Virus record (IMG/VR): IMGVR_UViG_3300048929_000802
Span: 1 to 29,565 of that record
From: a virus
Reading direction: 5' to 3' (one strand)
Length of the DNA stretch: 29,565 nt
Shown here: positions 22,374 to 29,565 of the stretch, in pieces
Numbering within the stretch: the first letter of the stretch is position 1
How the letters are laid out: every line of letters begins with the position of its first letter
The notes under the pieces: model-generated
The model's database searches: none
What the model was told of the DNA's origin: nothing
The model's input: the letters and a program-made list of their open reading frames with translations, nothing else
Position numbers and translations under genes: made by a program

Positions 22374-22393
22374 GTTGTTTTATCCCTCCGCCA
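22374..22393 (+). promoter_or_regulatory. Candidate late activator site for the F operon
   Basis: GTTGT (22374-22378) followed by TCCGCCA after 8 nt resembles the GTTGT-N8-TNANNCA consensus described for the 186 late activator B, with one mismatch. It is 91 nt before FI, a distance like that of the site before O. Transcription would start about 25 nt before FI if the spacing of P2 late promoters holds. Confidence 0.4.
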
Positions 22394-22464
22394 ACGCCCT
22401 TTCATCGCGCCTGCAGAATACACAACAGAAAATAGTCGCACCCCTTAACCACGGAGTTAAACAG

Positions 22465-23658
22465 ATGGGCGACTATCATCACGGCGTCGAGGTCATCGAG
22501 ATTAACGATGGCACGCGCACCATTTCCACCGTCTCAACGGCCATCATCGGCATGGTCTGCACGGCCAGCGATGCAGACGCAAAGACTTTCCCCCTAAACG
22601 AGCCGGTGCTGATTACCAGTGTGCAAACGGCGATCGGCAAAGCCGGTAAAAAAGGCACGCTGTCAAAATCCCTGCAGGCCATCGCCGACCAGTGCAAGCC
22701 GGTCATTGTGGTGGTGCGCGTTCCCGAAGGTATTGAAAACCCGGACGACCCGGAAGCGGCGCAGAAAGAGACCATTTCCAACATCATCGGCACGACCGAC
22801 GAAAACGGCAAATACACCGGGCTGAAAGCGCTGTTAACAGCGAAAACCGTCACCGGCGTTAAGCCGCGCATTCTCGGCGTACCGGGGCTGGATACGCAGG
22901 AAGTGGCGACCGCGCTTGCGTCAACCTGTCAGAGCCTGCGCGCGTTCGGCTACGTGAGCGCGTGGGGCTGCAAGACCATTTCCGATGCCATCAAATATCG
23001 TGAAAACTTCAGCCAGCGCGAGCTGATGGTCATTCACCCTGATTTTCTGGCATGGGACACCACAGCAAACGAAACCGATATTGCATGGGCGACCGCCCGC
23101 GCGCTCGGCCTGCGCGCCAAAATCGACCAGGAGACCGGCTGGCACAAAACGCTGTCTAACGTCGGCGTGAATGGCGTCACCGGCGTCAGCGCCTCGGTCT
23201 CATGGGATTTGCAGGAGCAGGCCACCGACGCCAACCTGCTGAATCAGGCCGGGGTGACAACGCTCATCCGCAACGACGGCTTTAAATTTTGGGGCAACCG
23301 CACCTGCTCTGACGATCCGTTATTCGTGTTTGAAAACTACACCCGCACGGCGCAGGTGCTGGCCGACACGATGGCGGAGGCGCACGCGTGGGCGATGGAT
23401 AAGCCCGTTTCCGCAACGCTTATCCGCGATATCGTCGCCGGTATCAATGCCAAATTCCGCGAGCTGAAAAATAACGGCTATATCGTTGACGGCTCCTGCT
23501 GGTACGACCCGGAGTCAAACACCGTGGAAACCCTCAAAGCCGGGAAGCTGTATATCGATTACGACTACACCCCCGTCCCGCCGCTGGAAAACCTGACCCT
23601 GCGCCAGCGCATCACCGATACCTATCTGGCAGACCTGTCAGACTCGGTCAACAGCTAA
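22465..23658 (+). CDS. FI: Tail sheath protein gpFI
   Basis: The contractile sheath subunit, 397 aa (P2 396). The start MGDYHHGVEVIEINDGTRTISTVSTAI equals the P2 start; upstream in-frame codons reach into the terminator region. The core has KPRILGVPGLDTQEVATALAS, and the C-terminal assembly handshake region is RNDGFKFWGNRTCSDDPLFVFENYTRTAQVLADTMAEA. GGAG lies 8 nt upstream. Confidence 0.97.
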   Translation: MGDYHHGVEVIEINDGTRTISTVSTAIIGMVCTASDADAKTFPLNEPVLITSVQTAIGKAGKKGTLSKSLQAIADQCKPVIVVVRVPEGIENPDDPEAAQKETISNIIGTTDENGKYTGLKALLTAKTVTGVKPRILGVPGLDTQEVATALASTCQSLRAFGYVSAWGCKTISDAIKYRENFSQRELMVIHPDFLAWDTTANETDIAWATARALGLRAKIDQETGWHKTLSNVGVNGVTGVSASVSWDLQEQATDANLLNQAGVTTLIRNDGFKFWGNRTCSDDPLFVFENYTRTAQVLADTMAEAHAWAMDKPVSATLIRDIVAGINAKFRELKNNGYIVDGSCWYDPESNTVETLKAGKLYIDYDYTPVPPLENLTLRQRITDTYLADLSDSVNS

Positions 23659-23670
23659 GGAGCTCAGAGC

Positions 23671-24189
23671 ATGGCGTTACCACGCAAACTGAAATACCTG
23701 AACATGTTTAACGACGGTCTCAGCTACATGGGCGTCGTTGAATCCGTCACCCTGCCAAAGCTGACCCGAAAGCTGGAGAAATATCGCGGCGGCGGGATGC
23801 CGGGCTCGGTGTCGATTGACCTCGGGCTCGATGACGATGCGCTGTCGCTTGAGTGGACGCTGGGCGGCCTGCCAGACGTTGAGCTGTGGGCGCAGTACGC
23901 GTCACCGGGCGCGGACAGCGTGCCGCTGCGCTTCACTGGCTCATTCCAGCGCGATGACACCGGCGCAATTTCTGCCGTTGAGGTGGTCATGCGTGGCCGT
24001 CACAAGGAGTACGACGGCGGCGAGAACAAACAGGGCGAAAGCGGCACGACCAAAATGTCCACAGAGTGCGCTTATTACCAGCTCACCATTGACGGCAAGG
24101 AGGTCATCGAGATTGACGTCATCAACATGGTGATGAAAGTCGACGGCGTCGACCGTCTGGCTGAGCACCGTCGGGCGATTGGCCTGTAA
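23671..24189 (+). CDS. FII: Tail tube protein gpFII
   Basis: The inner tail tube subunit, 172 aa, equal to P2 FII. Segments: ALPRKLKYLNMFNDGLSYMGVVESVTLPKL, then KYRGGGMPGSVSIDLGLDDDALSLEWTLGG and the C-terminal EVIEIDVINMVMKVDGVDRLAEHRRAIGL. It lies 12 nt after FI with AGGAG upstream of the ATG. Confidence 0.97.
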   Translation: MALPRKLKYLNMFNDGLSYMGVVESVTLPKLTRKLEKYRGGGMPGSVSIDLGLDDDALSLEWTLGGLPDVELWAQYASPGADSVPLRFTGSFQRDDTGAISAVEVVMRGRHKEYDGGENKQGESGTTKMSTECAYYQLTIDGKEVIEIDVINMVMKVDGVDRLAEHRRAIGL

Positions 24190-24195
24190 CCCGTT

Positions 24196-24220
24196 GACCG
24201 GTCAGCCTGACTGGCCGGTC
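24196..24220 (+). other. Stem-loop between FII and E
   Basis: GACCGG (24196-24201) pairs with CCGGTC (24215-24220), with further pairing inside. It stands between the abundant tube protein gene and the low-level chaperone gene. Only short T tracts follow, so partial termination or 3'-end protection is more likely than full termination. Confidence 0.45.
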
Positions 24221-24249
24221 GCTTACTGAATTTAAGAGAGAGCAACATC

Positions 24250-24558
24250 ATGGAAAACATCAACGAAACCGCCATCACCGAAACCGAAAACCCGAATATT
24301 GTGATCCTCGATAATCCCGTCATGCGCGGTGAGCAAAAAATCGAACAGGTGACGCTGACCAAACCCAATGCCGGAACCCTGCGCGGTGTCAGTCTGGCTG
24401 CGCTGGCAAACTCTGACGTTGACGCGCTGATTAAGGTGCTGCCGCGCATGACATACCCGGCGCTGACCGAGCCCGAGGTTATGCGTCTGGAAGCGTCAGA
24501 CCTGATTTTGTTCGCCGGTAAGGTGGTCGGTTTTTTGTCGCCATCTTCGGCTCGCTGA
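24250..24558 (+). CDS. E: Tail assembly chaperone gpE
   Basis: The shorter product of the tail chaperone pair that guides tube assembly on the tape measure. It is 102 aa (P2 91, with an extra Thr/Glu-rich N-terminus here). The core MRGEQKIEQVTLTKPNAGTLRGVSLAALANSDVDALIKVLPRMT is typical. Zero-frame translation ends VGFLSPSSAR. The slippery run at 24531-24537 gives the extended form. Confidence 0.95.
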   Translation: MENINETAITETENPNIVILDNPVMRGEQKIEQVTLTKPNAGTLRGVSLAALANSDVDALIKVLPRMTYPALTEPEVMRLEASDLILFAGKVVGFLSPSSAR

Positions 24559-24713
24559 CCTTCCCGGAAAACCTTACGGTCGATGACCTGATGGCGGATA
24601 TCGCGGTGATATTTCACTGGCCGCCATCAGAACTGAATTCCCTGAGCGTGACCGAGCTCATCACATGGCGCGAAAAGGCGCTGCAGCGAAGCGGACACCA
24701 CCATGAGCAATAA
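24250..24713 (+). CDS. E+E' frameshift fusion
   Basis: A -1 ribosomal frameshift on T-TTT-TTG (24531-24537) fuses E to the E' frame and yields about 154 aa. The extension reads VAIFGSLTFPENLTVDDLMADIAVIFHWPP... LITWREKALQRSG, clearly protein-like and P2-like, and ends at TAA 24711-24713, overlapping the T start. In P2 the same heptamer in E is a demonstrated programmed frameshift. The E:E+E' ratio controls tail assembly. Confidence 0.88.
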
Positions 24714-27150
24714 CGTCAGACTTGAGGTACTGCTGAACGCAGTTGACCGGGCAAGCCGACCGCTTAAAGCTATCCAGACTGCCAGCAAGACCCTTGCTGG
24801 CGATATCCGCACTTCTCAAAACAGCCTGCGCGATCTGAATGCGCAGGCGTCCCGAATTGACGGATTCAGGAAAGCGAGCGCACAGCTTGCCGTGACAGGC
24901 CAGTCGCTTAACAAGGCCAAACAGGAAGCCGCCGCGCTGGCCGTGCAGTTTAAAAACACGCAGAACCCTACAACCGCACAGGCGCGGGCGATGGAGGCGG
25001 CAAAGAAATCCGCCGCTGACCTGCAGCTCAAATACAACAGCCTCAGGCAGTCGGTACAGCGCCAGCGCACCGAGCTCGCGCAGGCCGGTATTAATACCCG
25101 CACCCTGTCGGCGGATGAGCGCCGCCTGAAAACTAGCATCAGTGAGACGACCGCTCAGCTTAACCGGCAGCGCGAGGCGCTGGCGCGGGTCAGTCAACAG
25201 CAGGCGCGACTCAGTCGCGTTAAAGAGCGTTATCAGGCCGGTAAATCTCTTGCCGGAGGCGCTGCAGCGGCAGGCGCGGCGGGCGTCGGTATCGCCACGG
25301 CGGGAACGATCGCCGGAGTGAAATTACTCACGCCCGGTTATGACTTTGCACAGAAAAACTCTGAGCTGCAGGCCGTACTCGGGGTCGATAAACAGTCGCC
25401 CGAAATGGAGGCGCTGCGCAAACAGGCGCGCCAGCTCGGGGACAATACCGCTGCGTCTGCAGATGATGCGGCCAGCGCGCAGATTATCATTGCGAAAAGC
25501 GGCGGGGATGCCGCAGCGATTCAGGCGGCGACGCCGGTCACGCTGAATATGGCGCTGTCTAACCGGCGCTCGATGGAAGAAAACGCCGCGCTGCTGACGG
25601 GGATGAAATCCGCGTTTCAGATGTCTAACGACCAGATCGCACACATCGGCGACGTGCTGTCGATGACTATGAACAAAACGGCCGCTGACTTTGACGGACT
25701 GAGCGACGCGCTGACGTATGCTGCGCCGGTGGCAAAAAATGCCGGGGTCAGTATCGAGCAGACCGCCGCAATGGTCGGCGCACTCCATGACGCCAAAATC
25801 ACCGGCTCGATGGCAGGGACCGGAAGCCGTGCCGTCCTCAGTCGACTGCAGGCTCCGACAGGTAAGGCATACGAGGCTATCAAAGAGCTCGGCGTTAAAA
25901 CGTCTGACAGCAAGGGCAACACGCGCCCGATATTCGCCATTCTGAAAGAAATGCAGCGCAGTTTTGAGAAAAATAATCTCGGAACAAGCCAGAAAGGCGA
26001 GTACATGAAAACCATCTTTGGTGAGGAAGCCAGCTCGGCGGCGGCGGTACTGATGACCGCGGCCTCAAGCGGCAAACTCGACCAGCTCACGACGGCGTTT
26101 AAAGCCTCGGACGGGAAAACCGCTGAGCTGGTCAAAATCATGCAGGACAACCTCGGCGGCGACTTCAAAGAATTTCAGTCAGCCTATGAGGCCGTCGGTA
26201 CTGACCTGTTTGACCAGCAGGAGGGGTCACTGCGTAAGCTCACCCAAACTGCCACGAAATATGTGTTAAAGCTCGACGGCTGGATCCAGAAAAATCAGGG
26301 GCTGGCGCAGACCATCGGCATCATAGCAGGCGGCGCACTGACAATTATTGGCATCCTCGGGGCAATTGGTCTGGTCGCCTGGCCGGTCATTACCGGCATT
26401 AATATTTTGATTGCCGGTGCATCACTGCTCGGGACGGTTTTCTCTGTGGTGGGCGGTGCCATCATGACCGTGCTTGGGGCGCTTACTTGGCCGATTGTGG
26501 CTATTGGCGTTGCCATCGTCGCCGGTGCGCTGCTTATCCGCAAATACTGGGAGCCAATAAGCGCATTTTTCTCAGGCGTAATGGAGGGGCTAAAGCAGGC
26601 TTTTGCCCCTGTAGTGGAATTATTCGAACCGTTAAAGCCGGTTTTTGACTGGCTGGGTGACAAACTTAAAGCGGCGTGGCAGTGGTTTAAAGACCTGATC
26701 GCACCGGTTAAGTCGACGCAGGAGACGCTCGACAGCTGCAAAAATGAGGGTGTGATGTTCGGTAAGATGCTGGCCGAAGCGCTGATGTTACCGCTCAAAA
26801 GCTTTAATACATTGCGTACCGGCGTTAACTGGCTGCTGGAAAAGCTCGGGGTTATCAATAAAGAATCAAGCGACCTTGACCAGAAGGCCGCAAAAGCCAC
26901 TGCCGCCACCGGCTCGCAAAATAAATCTTATATTCCGGCAACCTCAGCATATGGCGGCTATCAGGCATATAAGCCGGTAACGGCGCCGACTGGTAAGACT
27001 TACGTCGACCAGAGCAAGCCAGAATATAACATCAACCTGAATGGTGGCATCGCGCCGGGCAGCGACCTTGACCGGCAGCTCCGCGAGGCCGTCGATAAAT
27101 TCGACCGGGAAAACCGTGTGCGTCAGCGCTCAAGTATGCGCCATGACTGA
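24703..27150 (+). CDS. T: Tape measure protein gpT
   Basis: It sets tail length and is threaded through the tail tube. It is 815 aa, the P2 length. Residues 1-175 are coiled coil (KAIQTASKTLAGDIRTSQ... LNRQREALARVSQQQARLSRVKERY). A conserved tape-measure domain follows with Ala/Gly-rich segments. A hydrophobic block at about 540-620 (IIAGGALTIIGILGAIGLVAWP... AIVAGALLI) may enter the host membrane at DNA injection. The C-terminus ends VDKFDRENRVRQRSSMRHD. The ATG overlaps the end of E'. Confidence 0.96.
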   Translation: MSNNVRLEVLLNAVDRASRPLKAIQTASKTLAGDIRTSQNSLRDLNAQASRIDGFRKASAQLAVTGQSLNKAKQEAAALAVQFKNTQNPTTAQARAMEAAKKSAADLQLKYNSLRQSVQRQRTELAQAGINTRTLSADERRLKTSISETTAQLNRQREALARVSQQQARLSRVKERYQAGKSLAGGAAAAGAAGVGIATAGTIAGVKLLTPGYDFAQKNSELQAVLGVDKQSPEMEALRKQARQLGDNTAASADDAASAQIIIAKSGGDAAAIQAATPVTLNMALSNRRSMEENAALLTGMKSAFQMSNDQIAHIGDVLSMTMNKTAADFDGLSDALTYAAPVAKNAGVSIEQTAAMVGALHDAKITGSMAGTGSRAVLSRLQAPTGKAYEAIKELGVKTSDSKGNTRPIFAILKEMQRSFEKNNLGTSQKGEYMKTIFGEEASSAAAVLMTAASSGKLDQLTTAFKASDGKTAELVKIMQDNLGGDFKEFQSAYEAVGTDLFDQQEGSLRKLTQTATKYVLKLDGWIQKNQGLAQTIGIIAGGALTIIGILGAIGLVAWPVITGINILIAGASLLGTVFSVVGGAIMTVLGALTWPIVAIGVAIVAGALLIRKYWEPISAFFSGVMEGLKQAFAPVVELFEPLKPVFDWLGDKLKAAWQWFKDLIAPVKSTQETLDSCKNEGVMFGKMLAEALMLPLKSFNTLRTGVNWLLEKLGVINKESSDLDQKAAKATAATGSQNKSYIPATSAYGGYQAYKPVTAPTGKTYVDQSKPEYNINLNGGIAPGSDLDRQLREAVDKFDRENRVRQRSSMRHD

Positions 27151-27162
27151 GGGGGATAAAGC

Positions 27163-27627
27163 ATGTTAATGGTTTTAGGTTTGTTTGTGTTTGAGCGCCG
27201 CACGCTGCCCTATCAGTCCATGCAGTATTCGAAGGATTATCGCTGGGCGTCAAACGATCGTATCGGCAAGCCACCGGCTTACCAATATCTCGGGGAAGGG
27301 GAAACCACGCGCACGCTGTCGGGCGTGCTCTATCCCGAAATTACCGGCGGACGTCTGTCACTGACCGCCATCGAGCTGATGGCAGACGAGGGGCGCGCGT
27401 GGCCGCTGATTGACGGAACGGGCATGATCCACGGCATGTATGTCATCGACAAAGTGACGCACACGCACACCGAGCTATTCAGCGACGGAGCAGCGAGAAA
27501 AATCGAGTTTAGCCTTTCCCTTAAGCGGGTCGATAAATCGCTGGCGGCCATTTATGGCGACCTGAAAACGCAGGCCGACAATCTGGTCACGTCTGCGGGT
27601 GACTGGCTGGGAGGGCTGGCGGGATGA
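27163..27627 (+). CDS. U: Tail terminator-type protein gpU
   Basis: A P2 gpU family tail protein, 154 aa (P2 159). Segments: LPYQSMQYSKDYRWASNDRIGKPPAYQYLGEGE, then GVLYPEITGGRLSLTAIELMADEGRAWPLIDGTGMIHGMYVI and FSLSLKRVDKSLAAIYGDL. GAGGGGG precedes the ATG. Its stop overlaps the D start (ATGA). Confidence 0.95.
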   Translation: MLMVLGLFVFERRTLPYQSMQYSKDYRWASNDRIGKPPAYQYLGEGETTRTLSGVLYPEITGGRLSLTAIELMADEGRAWPLIDGTGMIHGMYVIDKVTHTHTELFSDGAARKIEFSLSLKRVDKSLAAIYGDLKTQADNLVTSAGDWLGGLAG

Positions 27628-28793
27628 TTACAGGTATGAATATTCAGGCCGGGGCGAAGATTGCCCCGGCGTTTATGCTCAAGCTCGATAACGACGATAT
27701 CACCCAGGATTTTAGTGACCGCCTTATCAGCCTGACCATGACCGATAATCGCGGATTCGAGGCCGACCAGCTCGATATCGAGCTCGATGACACTGACGGC
27801 CAGATAGCAATGCCACCGCGCGGCGCAACGTTGACGCTGTGGTTAGGCTGGCAGGGATCCGCGCTGATAAAAAAAGGGACGTTCACGGTCGACGAAATCG
27901 AGCACAGGGGCGCACCTGATACGCTGACCATCCGGGGGCGAAGCGCCGATTTTCGCGGGACGCTGAACTCTCGCCGGGAACAGTCATGGCATGACACCAC
28001 GCTTGGGCAAATTGTGGAGACGATTGCGGCACGCAATAAGCTGACGGCCAGCGTGGCCGACACGCTGAAAGCCGTCGCCGTGCCTCACATTGACCAGTCG
28101 CAGGAATCCGACGCGGTGTTTCTGTCCCGCCTGGCTGAACGGAACGGGGCGTCGGTTTCGGTAAAAGCAGGGAAACTGTTATTCCTGAAAGCGGGGAGCG
28201 GTAAGACGGCCAGCGGAAAGCCCATTCCGCAGATGACGCTTGAGCGCGGGGACGGCGATCGTCATCAGTTTGCCATTGCTGACCGGGAAGCCTACACCGG
28301 CGTGACGGCAAAGTGGCTGCACACCAAAGACCCGAAGCCGCAAAAGCAAAAGGTGAAGCTCAAGAGAAAGCCCAAAGAGAAGCACCTCCGCGCGCTGCAG
28401 CACCCGAAAGCGACCAAAGCCCCGGCAAAGGCCAAAGCCCAAAAAGAGCAGGAAGCGCGCGAGGGTGAGTATATGGCCGGTGAGGCTGATAACGTGCTGG
28501 AGCTTACAACCATTTACGCGACAAAGGCGCAGGCCATGCGCGCCGCTCAGGCGAAGTGGGACAAGCTGCAGCGCGGCGTTGCGGAGTTTTCAATCTCGCT
28601 GGCGATAGGTCGGGCAGATTTATTTCCTGAAACGCCAATCGCGGTGAAAGGGTTTAAGCGCGTCATAGACGATCAGGCGTGGATAATCAGCCGGGTGGTG
28701 CATAACCTCAGCGGGAACGGCTACACGACGGGCTTAGAGCTTGAGGTTAAGGTTTCGGATGTGGAGTACGAAAGCGAAGAATTAACGCAGTGA
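27624..28793 (+). CDS. D: Baseplate hub protein gpD
   Basis: The T4 gp27-like hub, which holds the spike and the tube. It is 389 aa (P2 387). Conserved: SLTMTDNRGFEADQLDIELDDTDG, RGRSADFRGTLNSRREQSWHDTTLG and IDQSQESDAVFLSRLAERNGASVSVKAGKLLFLKAG. A very basic insert rich in Lys/Pro (KPQKQKVKLKRKPKEKHLRALQHPK) is shared with P2. The ATG at 27624 overlaps the U stop; an internal ATG at 27636 is less likely. In P2 gpD shares structural identity with the gpV-binding core. Confidence 0.95.
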   Translation: MITGMNIQAGAKIAPAFMLKLDNDDITQDFSDRLISLTMTDNRGFEADQLDIELDDTDGQIAMPPRGATLTLWLGWQGSALIKKGTFTVDEIEHRGAPDTLTIRGRSADFRGTLNSRREQSWHDTTLGQIVETIAARNKLTASVADTLKAVAVPHIDQSQESDAVFLSRLAERNGASVSVKAGKLLFLKAGSGKTASGKPIPQMTLERGDGDRHQFAIADREAYTGVTAKWLHTKDPKPQKQKVKLKRKPKEKHLRALQHPKATKAPAKAKAQKEQEAREGEYMAGEADNVLELTTIYATKAQAMRAAQAKWDKLQRGVAEFSISLAIGRADLFPETPIAVKGFKRVIDDQAWIISRVVHNLSGNGYTTGLELEVKVSDVEYESEELTQ

Positions 28794-28869
28794 TTTGTTT
28801 TTAAGTGTTTGTTATATAAGGATAAAGTGAGTAAAATTAATTCATCGGAAATTAAATGAGGTGCTCGCC

Positions 28870-29091
28870 ATGTTTCACTGTCCAAAATGCCATTTTGCCG
28901 CTCACGCCCGCACAAGTCGCTATTTTACTGACACGACCAAAGAGCGGTATCACCAGTGCACAAACATCAACTGCAGCGCGACGTTTGTGACCACCGAAAC
29001 GGTCGAGCGCTTTATTGTATCGCCGGGAGTAGTAGTACCAGCGGCACCGCACCCGACATCATCCGGCCAGCAACAAATGCACTGGCAGTGA
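28870..29091 (+). CDS. ogr: Late gene activator Ogr
   Basis: A zinc-finger activator that recruits RNA polymerase alpha subunit to the late promoters. It is 73 aa (P2 72). C4, C7, C30 and C35 (CPKC... CTNINC) bind zinc exactly as in P2, with HARTSRYFTDTTKERYHQC between. The start at 28870 (MFHCPK) has GAGG 9 nt upstream. In P2 ogr is the last gene before attP and is read through from D as well as from its own promoter. The 76-bp gap after D is AT-rich and may hold that promoter, but I see no clean -35/-10 pair. Confidence 0.97.
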   Translation: MFHCPKCHFAAHARTSRYFTDTTKERYHQCTNINCSATFVTTETVERFIVSPGVVVPAAPHPTSSGQQQMHWQ

Positions 29092-29097
29092 CCAAGA

Positions 29098-29124
29098 GAA
29101 AGCCCCGCAAATGCGGGGCTTTTT
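29098..29124. terminator. Terminator after ogr, bidirectional
   Basis: AAAGCCCCGC (29099-29108), loop AAAT, GCGGGGCTTT (29113-29122), followed by TT on the plus strand; on the minus strand the T-run comes from the AAA before the stem. It separates ogr from the convergent gene on the minus strand and can serve both. Confidence 0.88.
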
Positions 29125-29133
29125 ATATACCGA

Positions 29134-29565
29134 TTACTTAAAAAGCCGCGTGTGTGAAAGCATGACCGCTTTAGCTTTTACTTCCGTTTCTTTCCCCATT
29201 TCATTACAGGTATCGAGCGGGTTTTCCAGCACATAACCCTGTGCTTTATGCTTGTTGAGAATGTGCAGCTCTTTGACGGTCTTCAGATACTTGACAGGGA
29301 CATCCTTAGTCCAGATATCCATGCAGGCACCGGCGCTTATAATCGCATCGTAGACGGTAGGGGTGATTTGGTTCTCGTTGAGTGTCACCGTTAGCGTATC
29401 ACTGCTTTTCGAAACCTCGATCGGCTGCCATGGCTTAAGTGATTTTTTGAGAGTGGCGACGTCATTTGCCTGTGAGGTAAAGGACATGAAGGCGAGGGAA
29501 AGCAGGAGCGTCAGTTTCAGAAGCTTCAAAATAATTTCCTTATTAAACAAATAGTTGAAATTCAT
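29134..29565 (-). CDS. Exported protein of unknown function
   Basis: At least 143 aa, with the ATG exactly at the window edge; a further upstream start cannot be excluded. A signal peptide is clear: Lys residues at 9, 14 and 17, hydrophobic core about 18-30 (LTLLLSLAFMSFTS), cleavage likely after SQA (residue 33). The mature part is about 110 aa with two cysteines (GACMDIW and DTCNEMG) that could form a disulfide in the periplasm. I do not recognise the family. It lies after ogr, where attR and the host chromosome are expected, so it is either a lysogenic-conversion gene or a host gene. Lower GC than the tail genes fits transfer. Confidence 0.65.
   Translation of the reverse strand: MNFNYLFNKEIILKLLKLTLLLSLAFMSFTSQANDVATLKKSLKPWQPIEVSKSSDTLTVTLNENQITPTVYDAIISAGACMDIWTKDVPVKYLKTVKELHILNKHKAQGYVLENPLDTCNEMGKETEVKAKAVMLSHTRLFK

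Noticed and set aside
28794-28869. Dedicated ogr promoter
   Set aside because: TATATA at 28813-28818 has no -35 at suitable distance; the region is AT-rich but no pair was convincing.

Overview
The window holds almost a whole P2-like (Peduoviridae) prophage from an enterobacterial host. Gene order, gene lengths and residue-level signatures match the P2 gene set: gpO protease triad D19/H48/S107, Ogr zinc cysteines C4/C7/C30/C35, gpA HUH motif plus paired tyrosines, the gpE T-TTT-TTG slippery site and a 19-nt cos. The integrase should lie left of position 1, because the immunity repressor is cut by the left edge of the window and P2 order is int-C-cox. The right edge is just past ogr, where attR is expected. 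The host genus cannot be read from the sequence; Enterobacterales is the safe statement.

Layout. 1-4245: repressor C (minus), the C/cox switch region, then the rightward early operon cox, a small ORF, B, two small ORFs and the replication initiator A. 4246-6958: an AT-rich accessory block on both sides of cos (5385-5403). A DUF2971 gene lies on the A side and a gene with a HEPN-type R-x4-H motif lies on the portal side. This is the A-to-Q interval where P2-family phages carry exchangeable anti-phage cargo (old/tin in P2). 6959-9752: portal Q and terminase P (minus). 9919-15596: O, N, M, L, X, a lysis cassette (class II-like holin, SAR endolysin of the P1 Lyz disulfide type, overlapping spanins LysB/LysC), then R and S. 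15597-17381: a second AT-rich accessory insert between S and V. It holds a candidate small RNA, a C4/IsrK-like structured RNA, a decayed GGDEF gene and a minus-strand terminator, and is flanked by an imperfect repeat of the V upstream region and start codon. 17382-22342: V, W, J, I, H, G with a terminator. 22465-28793: FI, FII, E/E', T, U, D. 28870-29091: ogr and a terminator. 29134-29565: a minus-strand exported protein.

How it works together. C holds the lysogenic state by blocking the early promoter, and Cox counters it. A and B replicate the genome by rolling circle. Ogr turns on the late operons. M/P cut at cos and package through Q into N/O/L heads. V-W-J-I-H-G and FI-FII-E-T-U-D build the contractile tail. 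The lysis cassette releases phage. The three accessory blocks (around cos, between S and V, after ogr) are the parts not needed for the phage cycle. The strongest candidate for an undescribed system is the pair of genes flanking cos, above all the HEPN-motif protein.
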